Below are positions 1 to 8,092 of a stretch of 50,600 nt of DNA, piece by piece; positions within the stretch are counted from its first letter, which is position 1, and each line of letters opens with the position of its first letter. Source of the stretch: Kurthia senegalensis (GTDB taxonomy: Bacteria; Bacillota; Bacilli; Bacillales_A; Planococcaceae). The notes under the pieces were generated by a model. That model saw only the letters and a program-made list of their open reading frames with translations, did no database searches and was not told the DNA's origin. The translations under genes were made by a program, and so were the position numbers. Location: contig NZ_HE611066.1 of assembly GCF_000285595.1 (NCBI RefSeq), positions 84,694-135,293 of the forward strand, in the 5' to 3' direction.

Positions 1-290
1 TTATTTATATCCATTATACACAAAAAAACACGAATTAATTCATATCTTTTTGTTAATAGCGTGATTCCACAAATGAGATAAAAGGGGCTTCTTCATGAAA
101 TCATCTTGCATCGTAATAAAATTTTCAAGTAAGCGGCTACCTATGACAACCATTCTTTAAATAATGATTCCTTTCCATAATTACTAACAGAACATCTAAC
201 TAACATTCTTCACCTATTTTTGTATAAGCGACACTACTAAAAAAGCGATCATTCATTTTTTCTCTTGAATGCCTATCTTTTTCGACAATA
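1..290. other. AT-rich stretch without a supported gene
   Basis: No gene is supported here. On the minus strand, short open stretches in two frames (about 205-150 and 155-50) read like the end of a decayed coding region, for example a 37-codon frame starting near 154 and ending near 43. No start site or family could be recognised, so this is only a possible gene remnant. Confidence 0.3.
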
Positions 291-322
291 AAAAACGCAT
301 CCGATTGTCAGATGCGTTTTTT
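291..322. terminator. Bidirectional hairpin terminator
   Basis: The stem ACGCATC/GATGCGT has a 9-base loop and is flanked by A and T runs on the two sides. It lies just after the stop of the minus-strand transglutaminase-like gene and is its likely terminator. Confidence 0.75.
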
Positions 323-339
323 ATGCTACAGTTGTTTAA

Positions 340-1785
340 TTAAATATCTTGAATCATCTCAAATAACACGAAACCATTTTCTGTCGTCGTTTGAATATGA
401 TTTACTTTTCCTTCTACGAGTGTAGCTGGAATTTTCACTTTCACAGGGATTTTCGCATGAAGTGGTTTTTTATTTGCGGTAATTGAAACCGTTAGTTGTT
501 CAAAGCATAAAAAGTCGATACTTAGCTGCTTAAATGGTTCTTCTATTAAAATTTCAATACCATCTTCACTTACGAAGCGGACAGGTTGTGGCTTTCCTTT
601 ATAACTTCCGAATAAACTCATCGCAAATCCCGTTAATTGAACTTCCTCCGCTTCGACTTCTTCGACTTCAATCGGTTTTATCTGACTGTCCAATGTCATC
701 GGGTCGCCGTCCTTAAATTGAATAACTAGTTGGTGAAGCGTCTTCTTCACACTCGTCACTTGACGCTCTTCCACACACGAAAACGTCTTGCTCGCTGGCG
801 AATACGTATACAAATACCCTTTTTTGCCGTAATGACTAAAATACAGCTGCCCCTCTTGCATCGTACAAAATTGCACTTTTTCTTCTAACAGCGTATTCGT
901 ACGACGTGTTGCAAGGTCCATCTCAATTAAATGTGCTGTTTTTGGATGTGGAAAATACAACTTGCCATTACTAAACGTCACATCATATACGTTCGACAAT
1001 CCTTTGTACGTTTCGCTTAAACATTGTGGATAATGCTCCGGATTCCAGTGATGATCGCGCTTCATAAACGCATCCGAACGTAAAAAATAACGGTAGCGAA
1101 TTTCATGATTCGGCAGTTTTGAACCTAAGTCATTCCACGTTGCGTCGATATGATACCATTCTCCGTCTAGCTCTACCATATTCCATGCATGTCCGAGATC
1201 ACTTTCTCCGTCTGCCTTTCCGACAACGTAATAACATGGAATGTCTAAGCTCTCCATCATTTTTTCAAACAATAACGCATAAGCCATACAGACACCCTGT
1301 TTCTCATGCATAAACGTATACACCGTAAAAGGCGAACCGGTCGTATTCATTTCGTACTGATGGTTTCGAACGATATAATCATGTACCGCTACGATTTTTT
1401 CAAGCGTTGTCATATCTTTCGTAATAAGTTGCTGTAAAATTTGCTTGATTTCTTCTGTCACCCACTGATGTTGCGGACGCGTCATGCGATAATTTAATGT
1501 AAAATCAACTTTAATGCGATTTTTCGTCACGCTTACATACTTACTATGCTGTCTCCCACAATGTTGCGTGTGAAATGGAAGTTGTAGATGCGATACGTCA
1601 AAAGCATCTTGTAATAAGTCACTCAATGGTTTCGGCATACGTCCGTTCACGTACAATGAGAACTTCCGATCGCCTCGCTGCATATGACTGACGATAGCTG
1701 GAAGTAATTGCTTCGGTGTAATCGTCGTTTGCTTTAATCCACCGCTCCTTTGAAATTGTTGTAATGATTCAAAAAATAGTGCCAT
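340..1785 (-). CDS. Transglutaminase-like domain protein
   Basis: This 481-residue protein carries a transglutaminase/peptidase-like core. The catalytic triad is visible as Cys166 in QGVCMAYA, His199 in GHAWNMV and Asp214 in HIDATWND. The stretch just before the Cys (TLEKIVAVHDYIVRN) is typical of the cysteine-protease-like branch of this superfamily. The C-terminal half, from about residue 235, has repeated beta-strand-like segments of the WD or propeller-like DUF5050 style. There is no signal peptide or membrane segment, so it is probably cytoplasmic. The start lies at a weak GGGA-type site. It is monocistronic, faces the preceding intergenic region and is followed by a good terminator. Substrate and cellular role are unknown; protein crosslinking or peptide hydrolysis are family possibilities only. 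Confidence 0.8.
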   Translation of the reverse strand: MALFFESLQQFQRSGGLKQTTITPKQLLPAIVSHMQRGDRKFSLYVNGRMPKPLSDLLQDAFDVSHLQLPFHTQHCGRQHSKYVSVTKNRIKVDFTLNYRMTRPQHQWVTEEIKQILQQLITKDMTTLEKIVAVHDYIVRNHQYEMNTTGSPFTVYTFMHEKQGVCMAYALLFEKMMESLDIPCYYVVGKADGESDLGHAWNMVELDGEWYHIDATWNDLGSKLPNHEIRYRYFLRSDAFMKRDHHWNPEHYPQCLSETYKGLSNVYDVTFSNGKLYFPHPKTAHLIEMDLATRRTNTLLEEKVQFCTMQEGQLYFSHYGKKGYLYTYSPASKTFSCVEERQVTSVKKTLHQLVIQFKDGDPMTLDSQIKPIEVEEVEAEEVQLTGFAMSLFGSYKGKPQPVRFVSEDGIEILIEEPFKQLSIDFLCFEQLTVSITANKKPLHAKIPVKVKIPATLVEGKVNHIQTTTENGFVLFEMIQDI

Positions 1786-2146
1786 GTTTTTCCCTACATT
1801 CTTTTAAATTATTCTTCCATTATACGTCTTCCTATTTGAAGTAACTAGCGTTATTCTTTTCAAATAATACGCAGATAAAAATGATGATAAATCGATTTGC
1901 TTTCTATTTTATTTTACTTAATCTAGAATCATGTGAAGGAGAGACCCTAATTACCAATGTACTAGTACACATTCAATAATGCTTACGTCTAAACGAGATT
2001 TGGATTTATGGCTATTTCAACATACAATGATTAACAAATCATTTTAAATCTATTCAAGATGTATACGACTCATCTTATGAATCCATACGATTTACACAAA
2101 ATAAGATAATTTTATACACTATGAACCATACATAAACACGAAGGAG
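1786..2146. other. Divergent intergenic region
   Basis: This region between the divergent transglutaminase-like gene and msmX is AT-rich and has no open frame I would support. It should hold both promoters; only the msmX one could be proposed. Confidence 0.5.
2091..2120 (+). promoter_or_regulatory. Candidate promoter of msmX
   Basis: TTTACA at 2091-2096 could be the -35 element. The -10 could be TATACA at 2113-2118 (16-base spacer) or TACACT at 2115-2120 (18-base spacer). It sits about 40 bases before the gene. Neither hexamer is a full match, so confidence is low. Confidence 0.35.
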
Positions 2147-2155
2147 ATGATTCAA

Positions 2156-3280
2156 TTGGCAGAGTTAAAATTAGATCATATTTATAAAATTTACGATAAA
2201 AAGGTGACGGCTGTTACCGACTTCAACTTACATATTGAAGATAAGGAATTTATCGTTTTTGTCGGACCATCTGGTTGTGGTAAATCAACGACACTTCGTA
2301 TGATTGCTGGATTAGAGGACATTTCGGAAGGGGATTTCCTCATTGATGGCAAGCGTATGAATGACGTTCCTTCAAAAGATCGTGACATCGCCATGGTATT
2401 CCAAAACTACGCACTTTACCCGCATATGTCCGTGTTTGATAACATGGCATTTAGTTTGAAATTACGTAAAGTGCCGAAGCCTGAAATGAAAGAGCGTGTA
2501 GAAGAAGCCGCACGTATTTTAGGATTAGAGGAGTATTTAAGCCGTAAACCAAAAGCCCTTTCTGGTGGTCAACGCCAACGTGTGGCACTCGGTCGTGCAA
2601 TCGTACGAGATGCGAAAGTATTTTTAATGGATGAACCATTATCAAATTTAGATGCAAAATTACGTGTACAAATGCGTGCAGAAATTATTAAATTACATCA
2701 ACGCCTACAAACGACGACGATTTATGTCACGCATGACCAAACGGAAGCGATGACGATGGCAACACGTTTAGTCGTAATGAAAGACGGTGTCATCCAACAA
2801 GTTGGAACGCCGAAAGAAGTGTATGAATTCCCTGTAAACGTTTTTGTAGCAGGCTTTATCGGCTCTCCTGCAATGAACTTCTTCACCGGTACGCTACGTG
2901 AAGGATTCATCCAAGTAGGCGACATCGACCTTGCCATTCCAAATGAAAAAATGGCGGCATTAAAACAACAAGGCTATGTGAATAAAGAAGTGACAATCGG
3001 CATTCGTCCTGAAGATTTCAACGAAGTGCTAGATGCTACAACGACTACATCACCAGTCGTTCATGTGAAAGCAGACGTTGCCGAACTACTCGGCGCAGAA
3101 ATCATGCTGTACTCACAATTAAATGGCAAAACATTTATTGCAAAAATCGATGCGAACAGAGACGTTCAAGCAGGACAATCACTTTCTCTTGCTATTAATA
3201 TGAACAAAGTCCATTTCTTCGATGCTGCATCAGAAGCTCGTATTTCGATGACAGAAACGGCTGCACTTTTAACGAAATAA
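2156..3280 (+). CDS. msmX: MsmX/UgpC-type sugar ABC transporter ATPase
   Basis: This 374-residue ATP-binding subunit is of the carbohydrate-import class. Walker A GPSGCGKST is at residues 37-45, the signature LSGGQ at about 135-139, then Walker B VFLMDEP and the switch histidine in YVTHDQTEA. A C-terminal TOBE-like regulatory domain follows from about residue 235. The N-terminus matches the Bacillus MsmX pattern (MAEL..HIYKIYD). I chose the TTG at 2156, because AAGGAG at 2141-2146 is 9 bases upstream; the in-frame ATG at 2147 directly abuts the Shine-Dalgarno and is unlikely. No permease or binding protein is adjacent. This fits MsmX of Bacillus subtilis, a stand-alone ATPase shared by several sugar importers. 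The role is inferred from family; the sugars served are unknown. Confidence 0.9.
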   Translation: MAELKLDHIYKIYDKKVTAVTDFNLHIEDKEFIVFVGPSGCGKSTTLRMIAGLEDISEGDFLIDGKRMNDVPSKDRDIAMVFQNYALYPHMSVFDNMAFSLKLRKVPKPEMKERVEEAARILGLEEYLSRKPKALSGGQRQRVALGRAIVRDAKVFLMDEPLSNLDAKLRVQMRAEIIKLHQRLQTTTIYVTHDQTEAMTMATRLVVMKDGVIQQVGTPKEVYEFPVNVFVAGFIGSPAMNFFTGTLREGFIQVGDIDLAIPNEKMAALKQQGYVNKEVTIGIRPEDFNEVLDATTTTSPVVHVKADVAELLGAEIMLYSQLNGKTFIAKIDANRDVQAGQSLSLAINMNKVHFFDAASEARISMTETAALLTK

Positions 3281-3294
3281 ACGAACAAAGCGTT

Positions 3295-3326
3295 TAAACA
3301 CGTCCTTCTTATGGACGTGTTTTTTT
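3295..3326 (+). terminator. Terminator of msmX
   Basis: The stem ACACGTCC/GGACGTGT with a 7-base loop is followed by seven T, right after the msmX stop. Confidence 0.85.
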
Positions 3327-3330
3327 GCAT

Positions 3331-3368
3331 TATAAAAACCATCTTGCCTAGCGGTCGCAAGATGGTTT
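3331..3368 (-). terminator. Terminator of the small membrane protein gene
   Basis: The stem AAACCATCTTGC/GCAAGATGGTTT is followed on the minus strand by TTTTTATA. It lies just downstream of the minus-strand gene ending at 3385, back to back with the msmX terminator. Confidence 0.8.
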
Positions 3369-3384
3369 CATCCGTTCATTTATG

Positions 3385-3702
3385 TTAATGATTTTCTTTT
3401 ACTTCTAATTTGAAGCGGGGTTTTCGAATGACGTATCGTAAATTCAGTAACGTCGTCATCACGACTAAAAATACGCTGAATGTAAAGATGACGGGACTAC
3501 TTTCAATAATTTGTTTCCAATCTCTTACGTTAATTAAAAATAATAAGTAACCGACTTGCGTACAAATTGCTAACATACACGTCCCCATACTTAAAAAAAT
3601 AGTTAACTGTCCCTCTGACTCTTTCCCTTTAAAAAAGAATAAAACGGGCAGTACTAATGCGAGCATCCCTAAAATAAAGCTTGCTGTGTTTAATAGCAAC
3701 AT
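3385..3702 (-). CDS. Small membrane protein, unknown function
   Basis: This 105-residue hydrophobic protein has three likely membrane segments: about residues 1-24 (LLLNTASFILGMLALVLPVL), 35-57 and 68-87. It ends in a basic, cytoplasmic-type tail (RKPRFKLEVKENH). I recognise no family. The start is set at the inner ATG (3702) because AAAGGAG is 9 bases upstream of it, whereas the outer in-frame ATG at 3711 overlaps the end of the Shine-Dalgarno. The gene is monocistronic with its own terminator and lies between msmX and the siderophore regulator, without obvious functional linkage to either. Confidence 0.6.
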   Translation of the reverse strand: MLLLNTASFILGMLALVLPVLFFFKGKESEGQLTIFLSMGTCMLAICTQVGYLLFLINVRDWKQIIESSPVIFTFSVFLVVMTTLLNLRYVIRKPRFKLEVKENH

Positions 3703-3834
3703 CCACTTCATCTCCTTTAAGTAGAATCTTTCTTCTTACGGATTAGTATAGAAGAAAATACGTCTGAATAGGAGAAAATACGCTGAATTTAATAAATTCT
3801 TAACAAGGCATTTACACAAAGTTCATCGCTCATG

Positions 3835-3886
3835 CGAAAAAAGGAAAAAGAGCCGTCACAAGGTGAAACTCATGACGACTCTTTCC
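3835..3886 (-). terminator. Terminator of the AraC-family gene
   Basis: A long stem (AGGAAA-GAG-CGTCA paired with TGACG-CTC-TTTCCT, with one mismatch) carries a run of T on the minus strand at 3835-3840. It is about 100 bases after the stop of the AraC-family gene. Confidence 0.65.
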
Positions 3887-3985
3887 TATATACACGTATA
3901 ATATTCTTCGTTTAAGTGACGTTTTTTACAAGCACAGCTCGTTTAAAATGCACGATCGACTGTTCTAACTTCACGTCGTATGTAT

Positions 3986-4804
3986 TTAGCGCGCATTTTC
4001 TTTTCGATAAGCACTCGGTGACTGCGCGGTCGTTTTTTTGAACACGCGACTAAAATAAAAATGATCTTGATACCCGACCGCTTCCGCAATTTCAGAAATG
4101 GGCAAATCCGTTACTTTCAATAAATCTTTCGCTTTTGAAACACGATATTTCATTAAATAGTGTACCGGTGTCATCCCCGTTATTTTTTCAAATAAGGACG
4201 CAATTCGTCTCGAATCAATGTGGAAAATTTCCGCCAGCTCACTAATGGAAATGTTTTCTTCATAGTGGGCATGCATGTAATTAATTACTTTAGAAACTTG
4301 TTGTAGCGTAAAATCATACTCACTATTTCGCGCGCTATTCACAATTTCTTGTAAAATATTCATAAATATCACTTTCAATTCAAACTGTGAGAAATGATCG
4401 GGACTTAAGTTTTTTAAAAGAAGCTGTTCCACTTTCGTTAAAATCGGTTGCATATTGTCTAATTCAATTGCAAAATGCTCATGCTCGAAATGTTTAAACT
4501 TCTCTTCTAACTGCATCGTTTCGTAATGCAACACCGCATACGTCCAATCTTCATCGTACGTTTTTATTTTAATATCCATATTTTTACCAGCATGTAAAAT
4601 CGTTTGCTCATCCATATGATACGGCACACCGTTTAATGAAAAACGAGCCGTCCCTTGCAATGGAATAATAAAACCACACATTTGAAACGCTGTTTTTCGA
4701 TTAATATCTAATTTATTCGCTCTTTGTGTCGCTTGGAATGCATTACGGTATTCGATTGTAGATGTCGCAAAATATTCGATTAGGTCATTTGTTTGAATAG
4801 CCAT
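3986..4804 (-). CDS. btr: AraC-family activator of siderophore uptake (Btr-like)
   Basis: This 272-residue regulator has an N-terminal cupin-like sensor region (about residues 20-100) and a C-terminal double helix-turn-helix of the AraC family (about 165-270). Recognisable elements are the SISELAEIFHIDSRRIASLF first helix-turn-helix and the second-helix signature ISEIAEAVGYQDHFYFSRVFKK, ending in PSAYRK. The ATG at 4804 is preceded by AGGAGGGG with normal spacing; a longer in-frame start at 4867 lacks one. By position it matches Btr of Bacillus subtilis, the activator that responds to ferri-bacillibactin and switches on feuABC. A Fur-box candidate overlies its promoter, so iron repression is likely. 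The ligand is inferred from gene context only. Confidence 0.75.
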   Translation of the reverse strand: MAIQTNDLIEYFATSTIEYRNAFQATQRANKLDINRKTAFQMCGFIIPLQGTARFSLNGVPYHMDEQTILHAGKNMDIKIKTYDEDWTYAVLHYETMQLEEKFKHFEHEHFAIELDNMQPILTKVEQLLLKNLSPDHFSQFELKVIFMNILQEIVNSARNSEYDFTLQQVSKVINYMHAHYEENISISELAEIFHIDSRRIASLFEKITGMTPVHYLMKYRVSKAKDLLKVTDLPISEIAEAVGYQDHFYFSRVFKKTTAQSPSAYRKENAR

Positions 4805-4919
4805 AATTCCCCTCCTATAAAAAAATACCACGCAAAAATGCGCGGTACGAACGTTTGTTTTCGTCATTCATTTCAGTAACGCATGCATTTTGAATACATT
4901 TCATTTTTTAACTTATACT

Positions 4920-4948
4920 AGTGTATCGGTAAAAAATGAAGTCGTCAA
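4920..4948 (-). promoter_or_regulatory. Promoter of the AraC-family regulator
   Basis: On the minus strand, TTGACG (4943-4948) and TACACT (4920-4925) are separated by exactly 17 bases. The promoter lies about 115 bases before the regulator start and is directly downstream of the Fur-box candidate. Confidence 0.65.
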
Positions 4949-4969
4949 TGAAAATGATTATCATTATTG
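4947..4969. promoter_or_regulatory. Fur box candidate at btr promoter
   Basis: GAAAATGATTATCATTATT at 4950-4968 matches the 19-base Fur consensus at 16 positions. Its core AATGAT-T-ATCATT (4953-4965) is a perfect dyad. It abuts the -35 hexamer of the regulator promoter and also covers the stop codon of the upstream esterase gene, so the esterase 3' end doubles as an iron operator. Fur identity rests on consensus match only. Confidence 0.75.
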
Positions 4970-5704
4970 ATTAAAACATGTTCGAAATGCTCGGCTCATT
5001 ACAGTAGGTACGACCGATGCGTGATTTTCATTCGGTACGACATAAAACGTTGCGCGTGGATCTCGTAGCTGTTCAAAAAAAGCACGAGCTTCTTCTACCA
5101 TAAATGACTCCCTTTCCCCAACAGCTATTATCAATGTCGGATTCCCAACAGCAGTTCGTTGCTCTTTCATTAGTTCAAAATCATTCCACCAAACGGAAGG
5201 ACTAATCGCCATATAGTGCTGGAACGTTTCCGTACGGTGGAAATACGTCCAAAGCGCATAATAGCCTGCCAATGAATGACCGAAGAGCGATTGTTCTTTT
5301 TCATTCACCGCAAATTGCCCTTCAATCCACGGTTTCAGCTCGGTCGTTAAAAAGCGCTCAAATTGTTCGGCACCACCGTAAGGCATATTCGACATATGCT
5401 TCCCATTCGTTCTTTCAGGGAAGATGTACTGCTCCGCATGCGCTGTAAAATCCAAAAAGCGTCTCGTACGGACCGTTTCTTCGCTATGTCCAATTCCGAC
5501 AACGATTGCTTCATGTACGTTCGTTTTTAATTTATTACGACTTTGCATGCGCACGACGCTTTTCGCAAGATCAAAATACCAACCACCATCTAATAAATAA
5601 ATGATCGGGAACCCTTCTTCGGGTGCTGGCTTATCAGGGACAAATATGCGAATTTCATATGTATAGTCCGTCTGTTTAGAGTATTTCTCGATACATTTCT
5701 CCAT
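4964..5704 (-). CDS. Siderophore esterase, alpha/beta hydrolase (BesA/YbbA-like)
   Basis: This 246-residue protein belongs to the esterase D/IroE-BesA family of alpha/beta hydrolases. Visible features are the strand motif PIIYLLDGGWYFD near residues 33-45, the nucleophile elbow GHSLAG with Ser144, and a late histidine in ENHASVV near residue 226. Family members cut the trilactone backbone of catecholate siderophores such as bacillibactin or enterobactin so that iron is released in the cytoplasm; no signal peptide is present, which agrees. The start at 5704 follows AGGAGG; a start at 5755 would add 17 residues with no ribosome site. It is divergent from the receptor gene feuA and upstream of the AraC regulator, as in the feu-ybbA region of Bacillus. 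Substrate is inferred. Confidence 0.75.
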   Translation of the reverse strand: MEKCIEKYSKQTDYTYEIRIFVPDKPAPEEGFPIIYLLDGGWYFDLAKSVVRMQSRNKLKTNVHEAIVVGIGHSEETVRTRRFLDFTAHAEQYIFPERTNGKHMSNMPYGGAEQFERFLTTELKPWIEGQFAVNEKEQSLFGHSLAGYYALWTYFHRTETFQHYMAISPSVWWNDFELMKEQRTAVGNPTLIIAVGERESFMVEEARAFFEQLRDPRATFYVVPNENHASVVPTVMSRAFRTCFNQ

Positions 5705-5803
5705 AAATCCTCCTACTTTCTTCTCATTTATGTATACATTACTATGTATTATCATACAATTCCAATTTACTTTTTACACTTTTTATTCAGAAAAATAATG
5801 GTT

Positions 5804-5850
5804 ATCCATATATGAATAGGATAAAAATCCATATTTTTATATGGATTTTT
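5804..5850. repeat. ATCCATAT repeat set with hairpin
   Basis: Two direct copies of ATCCATAT start 23 bases apart. The second forms a 12-base-pair hairpin (AAAAATCCATAT/ATATGGATTTTT, 5823-5850) with an inverted third copy. About two helical turns between copies suits an AraC-type activator site. The hairpin with its T run could also act as a terminator or insulator between the divergent genes. Both readings are inference. Confidence 0.4.
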
Positions 5851-5979
5851 ATTTAAAAGCTTTTTTTTTAAACGATAAACATTCTATTTTCAATTATTTA
5901 CCAAAAAATAATCCATTTTTGAAGAAGGAAATTTCCATTCATCTCTTATGCATCGAGTGATAGTATAGTAATCGTAGTT

Positions 5980-5998
5980 GAGAATGAATTTCATTTAA
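5980..5998. promoter_or_regulatory. Fur box candidate upstream of feuA
   Basis: AATGAA-T-TTCATT at 5983-5995 is a perfect 6-1-6 dyad inside a region matching the Fur consensus at about 12 of 19 positions. It lies just downstream of TATAGT (5964-5969) and 20 bases before the feuA start, a repressing position. Confidence 0.6.
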
Positions 5999-6016
5999 AA
6001 ATCGGAGGGAAAATAC

Positions 6017-6985
6017 ATGAATAAATATTTTAAAATGGGTGCCGCTGCACTATTCGCACTTTCTTTAGCAGCTTGTGGTACTTCATCAAATGACGAAGGC
6101 AAATCAAACGATGCGAAAACAGAAGCTTCTTCTGAAAGCACGAAAGAAATGACCGTTACATACTTAGGCAATGACTATAAAATTGCAAATCCAGCAAACA
6201 ATATCGTAGCAGCTGGTATGGAAGCAATGGAAGATTCAGTTGCTCTTGGCATTAAACCTGTCGGCGTATTAGAAGTCGGCGGTGCAATTCCAGCATACTT
6301 ACAAGAAGGTCTTGATGGCGCTGAATTAGTCGGCGACAAAATGGCTCCTAACAATGAAAAAATCTTATCACTTGATCCAGATGTAATCGTCGGTACAGAT
6401 AAATGGGCAGAAGACGTTGTAGCTAAAATGAACAAAATGGCTCCAACAATTCCTTACTCTCACTTCTCTGATAATTGGAAAGACAACTTACGCGCTCTAG
6501 CTCAAATCGGCGGCAAAGAAGATAAAGCAGAAGAAATCATTACGAAATACGAAAAAGATATCGCTTCTGTAAAAGAAGAAGTACAAAGTAGCGACTTAAA
6601 AGACAAATCCGTCTTAATGATTCGTATTCGCGGTGGCGTTATGTACGTATATCCTGAAAACGTATACTTCAACCCAGTTTTATACACAGAACTTGGCTTA
6701 AAAGCACCTAAAGTCGTAACAGCCGCTAAAGCACAAGCTGAAATTTCTTTAGAATCTCTTTCTGATGTGAACCCTGATTACATCTACTTAGAATTCGACG
6801 AAGCTGAAAATCCTAAAACGAAAACAGCTTTAGAAGATTTACAAAAAGATGCTGTATTCAAATCACTTACAGCTGCTAAAGATAATCACGTATTCGCAAA
6901 CGAAGTTCCTGGTCTTGCTGAAGGTGGTACAGCATGGTCTAAAACAAAATTCTTAGAAGTTGTACAAAATACACTTTTAAAATAA
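6017..6985 (+). CDS. feuA: Iron-siderophore substrate-binding lipoprotein (FeuA-like)
   Basis: This 322-residue periplasmic-type binding protein (class III, PeriBP_2) is anchored as a lipoprotein. The signal peptide ends in the lipobox LAAC with Cys20, followed by a serine- and lysine-rich linker. The mature domain shows the typical layout: GDKMAPNNEKILSLDPDVIV in the N-lobe, a long linking helix, then VNPDYIYLEF in the C-lobe and KTKFLEVVQ near the end. GGAGG lies 8-9 bases upstream of the ATG. It is the first gene of a four-gene uptake operon (feuA, two permeases, ATPase). Expected role: capture of a ferric catecholate siderophore and delivery to the permease pair. No siderophore synthesis genes are in the window, so use of a foreign siderophore is possible. 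Confidence 0.85.
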   Translation: MNKYFKMGAAALFALSLAACGTSSNDEGKSNDAKTEASSESTKEMTVTYLGNDYKIANPANNIVAAGMEAMEDSVALGIKPVGVLEVGGAIPAYLQEGLDGAELVGDKMAPNNEKILSLDPDVIVGTDKWAEDVVAKMNKMAPTIPYSHFSDNWKDNLRALAQIGGKEDKAEEIITKYEKDIASVKEEVQSSDLKDKSVLMIRIRGGVMYVYPENVYFNPVLYTELGLKAPKVVTAAKAQAEISLESLSDVNPDYIYLEFDEAENPKTKTALEDLQKDAVFKSLTAAKDNHVFANEVPGLAEGGTAWSKTKFLEVVQNTLLK

Positions 6986-7086
6986 GTTAACAAACTAAAG
7001 TAGAGTTGGGCACTTTGAATAAGAGCGAATTGTTTCTTATTTCAATGGCTCAACTCTTCTTCTGTTTAGAAAACGAGGTAACTATT

Positions 7087-8092
7087 ATGAAATCATCTAA
7101 ACGGTCGGCACTGATTTTAATCGCAACCCCTTTTCTACTTTTCGCGATTGTCGCTGTGTCCATCATGTTCGGAACGAAGGACATTCCGCTCCAGACGGTT
7201 TGGGATGCGATTGCACATTTTGATAAAGCGAACGCGGACCATCAAATTATTCGTGCCAATCGAATTCCACGAGCGCTTGCAATCGTCTGTGTCGGTGCCT
7301 TTTTAGCTGTTGCCGGAGCGGTCATGCAAGGGATTACACGAAACTATCTTGCGTCCCCTTCTTTAATGGGAGTTAATGATGGCTCGGCTTTCGTTATTAC
7401 GATTGCGGTCGTCTTCATTCCAGGTCTACCAAACGTTCAAATGATTATTTTATCTATTATTGGTTCTGCAATCGGTGCAGGTTTAGTGTTCGGTTTCGGC
7501 GCACTCGTTCGAAACGGGCTTTCCCCTGTTCGACTCGCCATTATCGGGACGGTCATCGGGACATTTTTTAAGTAGTGTTGCGACAGCGATTGCGATGTAC
7601 TTCCAAGTATCGCAAACGATTGCTTCTTGGTACAATACGAAAATCCAAACGGTCGACATGCAACTTCTATTAATCGCCCTACCATTCGGTTTAATTGGAT
7701 TATTCATGGCACTCGGTTGTGCTCGTGCCATTACGATTTCTTCTCTCGGTGAAGACATTGCGACAGGACTCGGTCAAAAAACACAAACGACACGTATTTT
7801 AGCCATGCTCGCCGTCGTTTTACTAACAGGTACGTCCGTCGCACTCGTCGGAAAAATTGCCTTTGTCGGATTAATCATTCCACATATCGTACGTATGTTA
7901 GTCGGTGTCGACTATCGATTCATCATTCCTTGTTCATTAGCTGTCGGCGCAGTGTTCTTAAGTGCTTGTGACCTCATTAGCCGCTATTTGAATTTTCCAT
8001 TCGAAACGCCAATCGGTGTCGTAACTGCCTTTATCGGGATCCCATTCTTCCTATACTTAATTCGTACAAAGGGAGGTTCTTCGAATGCTTAA
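7087..8092 (+). CDS. feuB: FecCD-type siderophore permease, FeuB-like (one-base frameshift)
   Basis: This is an iron-chelate ABC permease with FecCD-type segments. The first frame runs from the ATG at 7087 (GAGG upstream) to a stop at 7575, and the second continues from about 7570 to 8092. Removing one T from the T6 run at 7564-7569 joins them into one 334-residue protein reading ...IGTVIGT-FLSSVATAIAMY..., the normal family length with about nine membrane segments. The family hallmarks NRIPRALAIVCVGAFLAVAGAVMQGITRN in the first part and LVGKIAFVGLIIPHIVRMLVG in the second lie on opposite sides of the break. As written the gene is disrupted; a homopolymer sequencing error is the simplest explanation. 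The last 8 bases overlap the start of the next permease gene. Confidence 0.8.

Larger units (their letters stand above)
5705..6016. other. Divergent regulatory region, siderophore island
   Basis: This stretch separates the esterase gene (minus) from feuA (plus). It holds three copies of ATCCATAT (5804-5811, 5827-5834 and inverted at 5839-5846), a terminator-like hairpin, a -10-like TATAGT at 5964-5969 and a Fur-box candidate close to feuA. No coding frame is supported. Confidence 0.6.

Noticed and set aside
2141-2158. ATG at 2147 as the msmX start
   Set aside because: It touches the Shine-Dalgarno sequence; the TTG at 2156 has correct spacing and matches the family N-terminus. The same reasoning moved the starts of the genes beginning at 3702, 20443, 26366 and 35371.
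7561-7580. Programmed frameshift in feuB at the T6 run
   Set aside because: The needed shift is forward by one (or back by two), no downstream pseudoknot or upstream stimulator was seen, and five other genes show the same type of break, so error or mutation is more likely.
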